64,000 nt of DNA from an uncultured Caulobacterales bacterium. GTDB lineage: Bacteria > Pseudomonadota > Alphaproteobacteria > Caulobacterales > Caulobacteraceae. Below the pieces are notes generated by a model. The model saw nothing but the letters and a program-made list of their open reading frames with translations, did no database searches and was not told where the DNA came from. The stretch lies in contig CAIUMD010000086.1 in assembly GCA_903900155.1 (NCBI GenBank), forward strand, positions 62,001-126,000, read 5' to 3'. Made by a program: the position numbers and the translations under genes. Positions 25,159 through 34,208 of the stretch are shown here, piece after piece (within the stretch, counting starts at the first letter, position 1; each line of letters opens with the position of its first letter).

Positions 25159-26819
25159 TGAGCCTCTGGTTGCCGCTTCGTATCGAGGCCGTCAACGTGA
25201 CCCTGTGGCGGGAAGGCCGAGAAACCGATGTCGAGCCGCCAGGCCTGGCCCTTCGCGCGCCGCTCGGCGACCAGGGCGTCGGCCCAGCCATGGGCGGCGG
25301 GCTGCAGGTCGCGCGCGGCTGCGGGCCTTGCGTCGATGTCGAGGTAGCCGCGCTCCTTGGCTGTGAAGCGCGGCCACGCCGTCTCGCCCGGCGCGGCCGG
25401 TACGCCGGTTCGGACGAACGAGACCCAATAGTTCAGCATGGCGTCCGACAGCGCCGTCTCTTGGGCGGTCAAAGGCGGGCGTGGCCAGTTCGGCCCAAGC
25501 TTGGCGCCCTCGCCCACCTGCCCGAAGACATAGGGGATCTCGCTGGCGTGAAAGGCCGCCAGGTCGCGGGCCTTTTGGGCGAGTGTGCTGTGGCGGAAAT
25601 AATAGAGATAGCCGCCCTGTCCGGCCGCCGCCTGCTGGCGCACTAGGTGCTGGGCCGCGAAGCCGTAGAGCCCGTCGCGGATCGAGGCCATGACATCGGC
25701 CTTTGGGTCCGCGCCCGGATAGACGGCCAGATAGGCGTCGGCCTTAACGCCGAAACGCTTCCGGACGTCGGCGACATAGGCTGCCGAGGTCGCCGGCGCG
25801 GGCGGCATCAGGAACGGCAGCGAACGGATCTCGCCCTCGTTGAAGCCGGCTAGGACGTCGGCCTTGGCCTGTTCGCCGCGCGCGAAGGTCTCGACTAGCT
25901 GGCGCGGCAGCGTCACGCCGTCGATCACCGGCTCGGGCTGCCAGCCCGTGGCCAGGCCCGCCGTGAACAGGGTGACAAGGTTGGTCGCCCGCAGTCGGTC
26001 GGCGGTCGTCGCCCCGGCCGCCTTGCCCAGCGCCTCGCCGCCGGCCTCGGCTGAGGGCAGGCCCAGGGTCGGCTCATGCAGGGCGCGATAGGCCGGCATG
26101 TAGCCGCTCTGGACGATAGCGCGTTTGAACAGGCCCTTGGCTTGCGGACTGGTCATCAGGGCGATGGCCGAGAGGCCGCCGGCGGACTCGCCCGCGATCG
26201 TCACCTGCTCCGGATCGCCGCCGAACGCTTCGATGTTGTCGCGCACCCAGCGCAGCGACTCGATCTGGTCGAGCAGGCCGTAGTTGCCGGAAAGCTTCTG
26301 CGGCGACTCCGCGCTGAGCGCCGGGTGGGCGAAATAGCCCAGCAAGCCGAGGCGGTAGTTGATAGACACGAAGACGATCCCCTGCCTGGCCAGCTTGGCG
26401 CCGTCATAGAGCGGCTCCGAACTGCTGCCGCCCAGCAGCGCCCCGCCGTGGATCCAGACCATGACCGGCAGCGTCTTGGCGCCCGCCGGCGCCCAGACGT
26501 TCAGCGTCAGGCAGTCCTCGCTCATCGGCGCCATGCCGCCGGAATAGAGCCCATTCGGAGCCTGGGGCGGCTGAAGGCAGGCGCTGCCGAACGCCTTGGC
26601 GTCGCGCACGCCCGTCCAGCCTTCTGCCGGGATCGGCGCTCGCCAGCGTAGCGGACCGACCGGCGGCCGGGCGTACGGGATGCCCTTGTAGACCGACACG
26701 CCCGCCTCGGAGACGCCTTGCAGCGCCCCCTGGCGGAGCTGGACCCGCGCCTCCTCCGCCAAAGCCGGCGCCGCCAAGACAGCGACGACTAGAGCCAACC
26801 AGCTCCGTAACCGGCTCAC
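25155..26819 (-). CDS. Secreted type-B carboxylesterase
   Basis: This encodes a 554-residue exported alpha/beta hydrolase of the carboxylesterase B family. A signal peptide covers residues 1-21. The nucleophile elbow is GESAGG, preceded by SEDCLTLNVWAP and the oxyanion strip WIHGGALLGG, and the acid (FNEGEIRSLPF) and histidine (AFHASEIPYVFG) regions are recognisable. It starts at a GTG overlapping the receptor stop (GTGA, 26816-26819). A periplasmic esterase directly downstream of a TonB receptor suggests hydrolysis of an imported aryl or sugar ester. The downstream SDR would process the product. The exact ester is unknown. Confidence 0.93.
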   Translation of the reverse strand: MSRLRSWLALVVAVLAAPALAEEARVQLRQGALQGVSEAGVSVYKGIPYARPPVGPLRWRAPIPAEGWTGVRDAKAFGSACLQPPQAPNGLYSGGMAPMSEDCLTLNVWAPAGAKTLPVMVWIHGGALLGGSSSEPLYDGAKLARQGIVFVSINYRLGLLGYFAHPALSAESPQKLSGNYGLLDQIESLRWVRDNIEAFGGDPEQVTIAGESAGGLSAIALMTSPQAKGLFKRAIVQSGYMPAYRALHEPTLGLPSAEAGGEALGKAAGATTADRLRATNLVTLFTAGLATGWQPEPVIDGVTLPRQLVETFARGEQAKADVLAGFNEGEIRSLPFLMPPAPATSAAYVADVRKRFGVKADAYLAVYPGADPKADVMASIRDGLYGFAAQHLVRQQAAAGQGGYLYYFRHSTLAQKARDLAAFHASEIPYVFGQVGEGAKLGPNWPRPPLTAQETALSDAMLNYWVSFVRTGVPAAPGETAWPRFTAKERGYLDIDARPAAARDLQPAAHGWADALVAERRAKGQAWRLDIGFSAFPPQGHVDGLDTKRQPEAQ

Positions 26820-29065
26820 AGGTTGTAGCCCACGCGGATGCCGAAGGTGCGCGGGCGCAGCACGGCGTAGCGGCTGTACACGAAGGCTTCCGGATGGATG
26901 TAGGTCGTGGCCCGGCTGTTGCCGAGGTTCTCGCCATAGACCGTGATGGAGGTCCGCCCGAACCGCGCCCCGGTCTGCAGGTTCACATAGGTGTAGCGGT
27001 CGGTATAGCCGTAGAGCGCGCTCTGGGTCCCGGCCTTGCCCGGCGTGTTGGGGAAGCCGTTCGGGAACGAGCCGACATGCTGGACCTGGAAGCTGGTGAA
27101 GCCCTGCGCCCCGCCCTTCAGGTCATAGCTGAAGGTCCCGAAGAACGAGCCCTGCACATGCGGTGACGCCAGTCGCGAGCCGTCCACCGCGCCGGAGATC
27201 GTGGCCTCCGAGGTGGTCAGCTCGGTGACCTTGGCGTCGTTCAGCGAGCCGTTGACGCCCAGCAGCACGCCCTTGACCGGGGTGAAGCTGACCTCGGCTT
27301 CCAGGCCCTTGGAGGCGGCGCGGCCGACATTGGTGGCGAACTGGATGGAGTCCGACTGGCGGTTGGCCTGAACCTGGATGTTTTTCCAGTCGATATAGTA
27401 GGCCGCCAGGGCCGCGGTCAGCCGGCCGTCCAGGAAGCGGCCCTTCAGGCCGACCTCGTAGTTGGTCAGGTTGTCCGAGCCGGCGCCCGACGGGATGACC
27501 AGGTCGGCCGGGTTGACCGTGCTGACGCTGCCGGCGCGGGCGTTGTAGACGGGCGTGCGATAGCCGGTGGAGACCGTGGCGTAGATCGTCAGGTCCCGCG
27601 AGGGTTTGTAGGTCAGGCTGGCCTTCCATGACGCCTTCGAGGCCGACGGATACTTGGTCGTCGCCGCCGCGTTGGGCGTCAGGGCCAGCGGGCCGGACAG
27701 GTTCAGCAGCGCATAGGTGAAATAGGCCGAGTTGAAGCCGGCATAGGTGTCGACCTCGCCGCCATACTTGCCATAGCGCACGCCGCCGGTGGCCGAGAAC
27801 TTGTCGGTCAGGTGGTAGGTCAGCTCGCCGAAACCGGCCAGTTCGTAGGTGCGGGTGTCGCTGCCGAACTTCGAGAAGGTGGTCCCCGGCAGGCCGGTCA
27901 GCTTGCGGGCCGTCAGGAAGGCCGCGTTCGAGCGGTTCTCGCCGTTCAGGTCGGTGTCGCGGTGCAGGTAGAAGCCGCCCGCCACCCAGTCGAACTTGCC
28001 GCCGCCGTCCGAGGCCAGGCGCGTCTCCTGGACGAAGGTCTTCGAGGTGAAGCTGTCGAACAGATAGAACGGCACGGCCAGGGCGAAGGTGCCGGCCAGG
28101 TCGACATTGAACAGGCTGTCGGCCACCGAATAGGTCGAGGAACTGGTCAGGCGCGCGCCGTCGAACTGGTAATCGACCGTGCCGTTATAGACCTGGGTCT
28201 TGGACGTATATTGGTCGGGAACCGTGCTGTAGCGCTTGAGATCGCCCAGGTTCGGCGAGGTCAGGGCCGAGTCCTTGGGATTGCTGTCCTCGTACGAGGC
28301 CAGCAGGCGCACGCTGAGCCGATCGTTCGGCTTCCACAGCAGGATGCCGCGACCGCCCCAGTTCTTCAGCTTGTTGGAATTGTTGACCCCGGTGCCCAGG
28401 TTGTCGACGTAGCCGTCCTCGTCCCGGTAGAAGCCGACCAGGCGCAGGGCCAGCTCGTCCTTGATCAGCGGCAGGTTGACCATGCCGTTGTAGCGCTGGC
28501 GCCAGCCTTCGCTGTCGGGCGTGTAGCCGATATCGGCCAGGGCCGAGGAGTCGTAGCCGGTCAGGTCCGGGCTCTTGGTCAGCACCCGCAGGGCGCCCGA
28601 TAGCGAGCCGGAGCCGAACAGCGTACCCTGCGGTCCGCGCAGGAACTCCACGCGCTGGACGTCATAGAGGTTGGGATCCAGCGTCACGGTATTGCCGATC
28701 GTGGTGAGCGGCAGCTCGTCCAGATAGATGGTCGTGGTGGTTTGCAGCCCCGCGCCCCAGCCGTTGGTCGAGATGCCCCGGACCGTGAAGCGGACATTGT
28801 TGTCGCTGGCGCGGTTCAGCACGACGCCGGGCGTCTCGCGGGCTATGCCCTCGTAGTTGACGATGCCCTTCTTGGTCAGCTCGGCCTGCGAGAAGGCGGT
28901 GACGCTGAGCGGCACGTCCTGCAGGCGCTCAGCGCGCCGGGTGGCGGTGACGACGATCTCGTCGACCTGCTCAGGCCCTGAGGCCGGCTTGGAAGCAGTT
29001 TGCGCGAGAGCGGGCGCGGCGATGGTCAGCGCGAGCGCCGACGCCGTGTAGGCGATGCGTTTCAT
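26816..29065 (-). CDS. TonB-dependent receptor, first gene of the esterase operon
   Basis: This encodes a 749-residue outer-membrane receptor. The signal peptide ends at ALA (residues 1-21). The TonB box region DEIVVTATRRAERLQDVPLS leads into the plug with FTVRGISTNGWGAGLQTTTT and VEFLRGPQGTLFGSGSLSGA, then the 22-strand barrel ending in TFGIRVGYNL with a terminal aromatic-hydrophobic pattern. The ribosome site GGGAGGG is excellent. It lacks an STN domain, so no sigma-signalling role is expected. It is translationally coupled to the esterase, and its promoter carries two TGAC/GTCA palindromes likely bound by the operon TetR. The ligand is probably an ester-containing plant compound (inference). 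Confidence 0.93.
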   Translation of the reverse strand: MKRIAYTASALALTIAAPALAQTASKPASGPEQVDEIVVTATRRAERLQDVPLSVTAFSQAELTKKGIVNYEGIARETPGVVLNRASDNNVRFTVRGISTNGWGAGLQTTTTIYLDELPLTTIGNTVTLDPNLYDVQRVEFLRGPQGTLFGSGSLSGALRVLTKSPDLTGYDSSALADIGYTPDSEGWRQRYNGMVNLPLIKDELALRLVGFYRDEDGYVDNLGTGVNNSNKLKNWGGRGILLWKPNDRLSVRLLASYEDSNPKDSALTSPNLGDLKRYSTVPDQYTSKTQVYNGTVDYQFDGARLTSSSTYSVADSLFNVDLAGTFALAVPFYLFDSFTSKTFVQETRLASDGGGKFDWVAGGFYLHRDTDLNGENRSNAAFLTARKLTGLPGTTFSKFGSDTRTYELAGFGELTYHLTDKFSATGGVRYGKYGGEVDTYAGFNSAYFTYALLNLSGPLALTPNAAATTKYPSASKASWKASLTYKPSRDLTIYATVSTGYRTPVYNARAGSVSTVNPADLVIPSGAGSDNLTNYEVGLKGRFLDGRLTAALAAYYIDWKNIQVQANRQSDSIQFATNVGRAASKGLEAEVSFTPVKGVLLGVNGSLNDAKVTELTTSEATISGAVDGSRLASPHVQGSFFGTFSYDLKGGAQGFTSFQVQHVGSFPNGFPNTPGKAGTQSALYGYTDRYTYVNLQTGARFGRTSITVYGENLGNSRATTYIHPEAFVYSRYAVLRPRTFGIRVGYNL

Positions 29066-29146
29066 GGTTCCCTCCCTGTCGCCGGCCGCGCCTTTTTGGC
29101 GCTATTCCGCGAACAGCGTTCACCGTCGCACCACACTGACGCGCGT

Positions 29147-29172
29147 GTCAATATTGACTTACTTGACAGTCA
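29147..29172. promoter_or_regulatory. Double palindrome upstream of the receptor-esterase operon
   Basis: GTCAATATTGAC (29147-29158) is a perfect 12-bp palindrome, and TGACAGTCA (29164-29172) is a second inverted repeat made of the same TGAC/GTCA half-sites. Both lie 80-110 bases upstream of the receptor start codon on the minus strand in an AT-rich stretch. They are the best candidate binding sites for the TetR encoded in the same operon. Confidence 0.6.
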
Positions 29173-29186
29173 GTATTGTGAGCGCG

Positions 29187-30302
29187 CTATCTCGAAAACC
29201 TCAGGATGGTGGTCGACTTGAATACCCGGCCCGGCCGCAGTTTGGTCGAGGGAAAGGCCGGCTGGTTGGGACTGTCGGGCAGGTGCTGGGTCTCGAAGGC
29301 GAAGCCGCCATATTTCGGATAGGTCGCGCCTCCGGGGCCCTTTTCGGTCCCATCGAAGCCGTTGCCGCTGTTGATTTGCACCGAGGGCTGGTCGGTCAGC
29401 ACGGTGACGCGGCGACCGCTGACAGGGTCTTCCATCCAGGCGACCGCGCGCACGCCGGGCTTGGCCGCACGGAAGGCCAGGCTGTGGTCGAAGCCCTGGG
29501 ACGGCGACAGCAGCGGATCGTCCAGCTTCATCGCCTCGCCCTCGCGGCGGGCCTTGCGGAAGTCCAGCACCGTGCCCTCGACCGGCAGCAGTTTGCCGGA
29601 CGGGGCCTTGCGGCCGTCGACTTCGGCGTAGCGATCGGCGTCGAGCCAGATTGTCTGGTCCCGGACGTCACCGCTCTCGGCCCCGGCCAGATTGAGGAAG
29701 CCGTGGTTGGTCAGGTTCAACACGGTCGGCGCAGCAGCCTTGGCGACGTATTCGATGCGCAGCTCGTTGGCCTTGCGCATCAGCCGATAGGTCACGGTGA
29801 GGTCCAGCGCGCCGGGGAAGCCCTGGTCGCCGTCCGGGCTGTGCAGCTCGAAGGCCACGCCTACCGACCGGGCGTCGCTGACCGGACGACTGGTCCAGAC
29901 CCGTTTGTCGTAGCCGTTCGGGCCGCCATGCAGGGTCATGTGGTTGTTGCCGGCCGGCAGGGCGTAGGACTTGCCGTCGACGGTGATCCTGGCGTCCGTG
30001 ATCCGCCCGGCGTAGCGGCCGATCACCGAAGCCCAGCGCCGCGAAGTCGCCTCATAGGCGGCTACGCTGGGCAGGTTGAGGATCACGTTCTCGAACCGCC
30101 CGGCGCGGTCGGGGGCGCTGACCATGGTCAGGGTCGCGCCGTAGTCGATGGCCGCGACGGTCATGCCCAGATCGTTGCGCAGGATCGTCTTCTCCACCGG
30201 CACGCCGACCTTGGTCGCGCCGAACGGCTCGCGCTTGATGTCGGCGGCCTGGGCCGAGGACGCGAGCAAGGCCACGAGGCCCGCCAGGAACAGTCTACGC
30301 AT
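29187..30302 (-). CDS. Secreted aldose 1-epimerase
   Basis: This encodes a 371-residue exported galactose-mutarotase-fold enzyme that interconverts alpha and beta sugar anomers. I start at 30302 (MRRLFLAGLVALLASSAQA), which gives a clear signal peptide; the frame to 30371 lies inside the preceding lyase gene. Motifs are LHGGPNGYDKRVW, LTNHGFLNLAG (the NHxxFNL strip with the catalytic His), and FETQHLPDSPNQPAFPSTKL with the catalytic Glu. The ATG overlaps the lyase end by 8 bp, so the two are one unit. In this locus it would mutarotate sugars freed from the polysaccharide before uptake. Confidence 0.92.
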   Translation of the reverse strand: MRRLFLAGLVALLASSAQAADIKREPFGATKVGVPVEKTILRNDLGMTVAAIDYGATLTMVSAPDRAGRFENVILNLPSVAAYEATSRRWASVIGRYAGRITDARITVDGKSYALPAGNNHMTLHGGPNGYDKRVWTSRPVSDARSVGVAFELHSPDGDQGFPGALDLTVTYRLMRKANELRIEYVAKAAAPTVLNLTNHGFLNLAGAESGDVRDQTIWLDADRYAEVDGRKAPSGKLLPVEGTVLDFRKARREGEAMKLDDPLLSPSQGFDHSLAFRAAKPGVRAVAWMEDPVSGRRVTVLTDQPSVQINSGNGFDGTEKGPGGATYPKYGGFAFETQHLPDSPNQPAFPSTKLRPGRVFKSTTILRFSR

Positions 30303-31455
30303 CGATCCAGAGCACCGGTTGGCGGAGGGGGTAGTTGCGGATGATCTCGGCCTCGACCGGGTCGGGGTCAAGCTTGCGCCAGAGGTCCAGATAGTCCGGC
30401 CGTTTCAAGGCGAGACCGCCGAACAGCAGGCTGGGCTGGCGGACGGGCCAGCCGTCCCAAGCCTCGACGTCGGGCGGCTTTGGCCAAGTCTTCTTGTCGG
30501 CGATGAACGGCGCCATGTAGGCCAGGGCGTCGGCGATCGAACCGCCCTGCCCGCCCTTGTAGGTCCACAGATTGTCGCCCGGCGTCGACATCACGTGGGC
30601 GCAGGCGGCCAGGACGTCTAGATTGAACAGGCAGTAGCCGTAGGGCTTGGTGCGAGCCAGCTCCAGCGGCTGGGAGCCGTCGGCGGCGATCTGGCCGGGG
30701 ACCAGCGCCTTGATCCGGCCCCGCGCCACCTCAAGCTCGGCCGGACGGCCCGCCAGCTTGGAGAACGCTGCGGCTTGCAAGGCCCAGCAGGTGCCGTGGT
30801 TGTTCTTCTGGTCGCGCTCGTCGACGCCGTTGGCCGAGGTGGCCATCCAGGTGAGGTAGGCGTCGAACCAGGCTGTGGTGGGGCCGTAGACAGCCATCTT
30901 CGGCCGCGCGGCCTTCAGCACCGAGACCGCTCGCGCCACCTCGACTAGGTGCAGGGTGTCGATGACGCCGATGCCCCGGCCGGTATTGACCCCGATGATC
31001 GCCTGGGCGTGCTCCAGGTTGGGGTTCATCCGCGTGTCGGACGCCACGAACCAGGCGTGCAGGTGCTTCTCGGCATGCTCGGCATAGCGCGCCTGGCCGG
31101 TCACCTTGTAGGCCGCCGCCAGGGCCGGCAGTTGGACGCCCAGGCGGATCACCGCGTCGCGGTGCGCCGTGAACTTGTCTGGGTTCGAGTAGCCGTCCTT
31201 GCGGATATAGGGCCCGTTCGGATTGGCCGCATCGGGCCACCAGTAGTCGGCCTCGGAATAGTAGTCCTGACGGCTGCCGGGGCTGCGCGGCGCGGCGAAG
31301 GCGGTGATGGTCACCGGCTGCTCAAGCAGGTAGCGGTCGGCGGCTTTCAGGATCCGCGCGCGGTCGATGGCCGCGATATCCAGCGGCGCTGCCGTGGACG
31401 TCCCGAACGCCGTCAGCGCCAGGGCCGTCCCGAGGAAGAAGTCGCGTCGGTTCAT
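30295..31455 (-). CDS. Alginate-lyase-family (PF05426-type) secreted polysaccharide lyase
   Basis: This encodes a 386-residue exported enzyme with an (alpha/alpha) toroid fold of the alginate lyase family. A twin-arginine-like start NRRDFFLGTALALTAFG heads the signal peptide. Conserved strips are YYSEADYWWPDAANPNGPYI, EHAQAIIGVNTGRGIGVID and the NNHGTCWALQAAAF segment, whose Asn/His are the expected catalytic residues. Some such proteins act on glucuronan or mixed uronans rather than alginate, and the pectin-rich context makes a non-alginate uronan plausible. A strong UUCG-loop terminator sits between the upstream receptor and this gene. It is coupled to the aldose epimerase downstream. Confidence 0.87.
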   Translation of the reverse strand: MNRRDFFLGTALALTAFGTSTAAPLDIAAIDRARILKAADRYLLEQPVTITAFAAPRSPGSRQDYYSEADYWWPDAANPNGPYIRKDGYSNPDKFTAHRDAVIRLGVQLPALAAAYKVTGQARYAEHAEKHLHAWFVASDTRMNPNLEHAQAIIGVNTGRGIGVIDTLHLVEVARAVSVLKAARPKMAVYGPTTAWFDAYLTWMATSANGVDERDQKNNHGTCWALQAAAFSKLAGRPAELEVARGRIKALVPGQIAADGSQPLELARTKPYGYCLFNLDVLAACAHVMSTPGDNLWTYKGGQGGSIADALAYMAPFIADKKTWPKPPDVEAWDGWPVRQPSLLFGGLALKRPDYLDLWRKLDPDPVEAEIIRNYPLRQPVLWIDA

Positions 31456-31466
31456 GGAACGCTCCG

Positions 31467-31501
31467 AAACAAAAACGAGGACGACGCGAACGCCGCCCTC
31501 G
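31467..31501 (-). terminator. Intrinsic terminator with UUCG tetraloop between receptor and lyase
   Basis: On the minus strand an 11-bp stem (CGAGGGCGGCG with CGTCGTCCTCG, two G-U pairs) closes a TTCG loop and is followed at once by TTTTTGTTT. It lies 10 bases after the receptor stop and 12 bases before the lyase start. This is the most canonical terminator in the window. Its position suggests that receptor transcripts mostly stop here and the lyase-epimerase pair is made at a lower level or from another promoter. Confidence 0.85.
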
Positions 31502-31510
31502 CGGGTTTGG

Positions 31511-33934
31511 CTAGTACTTCACCTGGGCGCGGACGCCGAAGTAGCGCTCGCTGTCGCGGCCCGGCTTCCAGTTCACCGCCAGGGTGGCCGGGGTCGCCGT
31601 GCGGCTGAAGTTCCAGGCGTTGTCGCGCCCCTTGGTCAGGGCGTAGTTCGTGTCGAACAGGTTGTTGGCGAAGACGCTGAGCTTCCAGTTGTCCTTCTGG
31701 ACGCCGGCGCCCAGGTTGAAGATGCCGTAGGCCTCCTGCACCGCGTCCGGATCCTGGACCAGGCTGAAGCTGACCTCCGACTGCCAGCGATACGCCGCCT
31801 GGATGAAGGCGCCGTATTCGGCGTTCAGGCGCCAGTCGTACTGGCCCGTCAGGCTGGCGGTCCATTCGGGCGCATTGGGCAGGCGCTGGCCCGACAGGTT
31901 CTGGCGACCGCCCACGCACCCTTCCGCCGCGGTCTGGGCCGCATAGCAAGGCGCGTTCAGGAATTCGTCCATCTTGGCGATGTTGTAGGCGCCGTTGGCA
32001 TTCAAGGTCAGGCCGCCGGCATAGATCGCCACCTCGGTCTCCACGCCCTTGGACGTCACCTTGCCCAGGCTCTGCAGGATGTTCTGGCCCAGGTCCAGAT
32101 CGCGGCTCTGGGCCTGGAAGTGACGATAGTCTTCGAAGAAGGCCGTCATGTTCCAGGTCAGGCGGCGGTCGAAGAACGAACCCTTGAAGCCGGCCTCGTA
32201 CGACTTGCTGGTCTCGGGCGGCACGGGCTGGCGCGAGGCCACGCAGTCGGCGACCGGCAGGCCAAGACACGAGCCCGCCGCGGTGGTCGGCGTGCGCGTG
32301 GTCAGGATGCTGGTCAGGTCGTAGGCCAGGCCCTTGTAGCCCTTGGCGGCGTTGGCGAAGATCATGAAGCCGGGCGTAAACCGGTACTGCACGGCGGCCT
32401 TGCCGGTCACCACGCTGTCGCTGTCGCAGGTCGAGATCTTCAGCGACGGGGTCGGCGTGTTGGTCGAGCAGCCCGGCTTGCCGTAGGTCACGCCCGTGTC
32501 GCGATCCAGGAAGTCGTAGCTGAGCTTCTCGTGGTGATAGCGCAGCCCGCCGATGACGGTGAGCTTCGACGTGATGTCATAGGATCCTTGCGCGAAGGCC
32601 GCGTAGGTCTTGGACGTCGAGTTGGTCAGGTAGCTGGAATAAACCAGCGAGTTGGTCGTCGGCAGCTGCTGCTGGCCGTTGAAGATCACGCCGTTGAAGC
32701 TGCCGTGGGTGTTGGAGCCCCGCACATAGTCCCGGGTGCTGTCGGTCTTGCTGTAGAACAGGCCCGCCACGTAGCGGAACGGCCCGCTGCTGGGCGAGGT
32801 CAGGCGCAGTTCCTGGGTGATGGTCTTGACGTCGAACGAGCCGCCGTCCCCTACCCCGCCCTTCGGCGCGGCCGCGAAGTTCACGCCGCCGACCGTCAGG
32901 GTGCTGAAGTCGAAGTCGCTGGAGTCGGAGTCCTTGAAGTCCTCCAGGCGGTACTTGTCGTAGGACGAGATCGACATCAGCGAACCGCCGTTCGGCAGGT
33001 CATAGACCAGGCGCAGGCCCGTGCCGTAGTCCTCGGCGAAACCCTCGGTGTCCAGGTCCAGGCGCGTCAGGCGATTGTTCTTGCCCGGGGTGATGCCGGC
33101 CAGGATGGTCGAGGCCGGCAGGTTGGCGCGGCTGAAGGTGACGCCGGGGCTCAGGAAGTACTGGGCGGGCGCGCAACAGGTCCCTTCGGTCTTGGTGTAG
33201 TACGGCGACAGGGTCGCGGTGAACCGGTCGGTCGGGCTCCAGGCGATCTTGGACCGCACGGTGTAGTCGGTCGTGCCGTTCTGCCAGTTGCCGGTCGTCA
33301 GGTTCAGGATGTTGCCGCGATAGTGGCTGTAGTTGGCCGCGACACGGACGGCGACGGTGTCGCTGACCGGCCCCGAGACGCTGGCCTGCAGGCGGCGCTC
33401 GTGGTCGTCGGTGGCCAGGGCGTCGGCCTTGGCGGTGAAGACCTTGCTGGGCGCCTCGGTGGTGATGTTGACGACGCCGGCCGAGGCGGCCTTGCCGAAC
33501 AGGGTGCTCTGCGGGCCGCGCAGCACTTCCACCTGCTGGACATCCACGAGGGCGGCGAAGGCGGCGGCCTGGAAGGCTTGCGGCACATCGTCGATGACCA
33601 CGGCTACGCTGGGCTGGGTGGCGATCGAGAAGGCGTAGGTGCCTATGCCGCGGATATTGATGCTGTTGTTGGCCGGCTGGGTGGTCTTGGAGATGGTCAG
33701 CGACGGCGCGGCGCGCGGCAGGTCGTCGAAGTCGCGGACATTGCCGCGCTCCAGATTGGCGGCCGTGACGACCAGCACCGACGACGGCACGTTCTGGATG
33801 TTCTGGGCCTGTTTGGTGCCGGTGACGATGATCTCCTCGACCGTGGACGACACGGGCGCGGCCTCTTGGGCGCGGGCGACGCCGGCCAGGCCGACGAAAG
33901 CCGCTGACGCCAGCAGGATAGATTTACAAGACAT
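31511..33934 (-). CDS. TonB-dependent receptor (paralogue of the 40660 receptor, no STN domain)
   Basis: This encodes an 807-residue outer-membrane receptor. I start at 33934 (MSCKSILLASAAFVGLAGVA), preceded by GGGGGGAGAG; the longer frame to 34060 lacks a signal sequence at its start. The plug reads RDFDDLPRAAPSLTISKTTQ, then NNSINIRGIGTYAF and VEVLRGPQSTLFGKAASAGV, nearly the same as in the receptor at 40660. It has a vicinal Cys-Cys (EGTCCAPAQYF) and a second Cys pair in CYAAQTAAEGCVGGRQNLSG, probably extracellular disulfides. It is upstream of the lyase and epimerase and so likely imports the oligosaccharide they act on, or its larger precursor. Confidence 0.93.
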   Translation of the reverse strand: MSCKSILLASAAFVGLAGVARAQEAAPVSSTVEEIIVTGTKQAQNIQNVPSSVLVVTAANLERGNVRDFDDLPRAAPSLTISKTTQPANNSINIRGIGTYAFSIATQPSVAVVIDDVPQAFQAAAFAALVDVQQVEVLRGPQSTLFGKAASAGVVNITTEAPSKVFTAKADALATDDHERRLQASVSGPVSDTVAVRVAANYSHYRGNILNLTTGNWQNGTTDYTVRSKIAWSPTDRFTATLSPYYTKTEGTCCAPAQYFLSPGVTFSRANLPASTILAGITPGKNNRLTRLDLDTEGFAEDYGTGLRLVYDLPNGGSLMSISSYDKYRLEDFKDSDSSDFDFSTLTVGGVNFAAAPKGGVGDGGSFDVKTITQELRLTSPSSGPFRYVAGLFYSKTDSTRDYVRGSNTHGSFNGVIFNGQQQLPTTNSLVYSSYLTNSTSKTYAAFAQGSYDITSKLTVIGGLRYHHEKLSYDFLDRDTGVTYGKPGCSTNTPTPSLKISTCDSDSVVTGKAAVQYRFTPGFMIFANAAKGYKGLAYDLTSILTTRTPTTAAGSCLGLPVADCVASRQPVPPETSKSYEAGFKGSFFDRRLTWNMTAFFEDYRHFQAQSRDLDLGQNILQSLGKVTSKGVETEVAIYAGGLTLNANGAYNIAKMDEFLNAPCYAAQTAAEGCVGGRQNLSGQRLPNAPEWTASLTGQYDWRLNAEYGAFIQAAYRWQSEVSFSLVQDPDAVQEAYGIFNLGAGVQKDNWKLSVFANNLFDTNYALTKGRDNAWNFSRTATPATLAVNWKPGRDSERYFGVRAQVKY

Positions 33935-34168
33935 GGTTCTCTCCCCCCTTCCTTTTTGATCGGCGACCGCGCTGGAAGGGTTTCGCGACCGCTGCCCTGC
34001 CGCGTCGCCCCGGATGCGGACCCGGGGTGCGCAGCGGATAAAGGAATCCCGCGTCCCCACGGCGCCTTTGCCGGGGGATCATCTGTCGGTCAGGAGCTCC
34101 GCGCTTGGGAGGCGATGGGGGAATCCTGGCGACCAACGGACCGCGATGGCGGCGGGATAGGTGTCAGC

Positions 34169-34197
34169 CGGCGGGGGAAAGAAGAAGGACCCCGCCG
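34169..34197 (-). terminator. GC-rich hairpin after the 34209 receptor, possible terminator
   Basis: CGGCGGGG and CCCCGCCG form an 8-bp perfect stem around a 13-base loop, 12 bases past the receptor stop on the minus strand. No T tract follows. The surrounding gap (33935-34208, 274 bp) otherwise holds the promoter of the 31511 receptor; I see no gene in it. Confidence 0.4.
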
Positions 34198-34208
34198 ACC
34201 GAGTAGGA

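Noticed and set aside
31367-33907. Plus-strand open frame of 846 codons
   Set aside because: It is a shadow of the minus-strand receptor and lyase genes.
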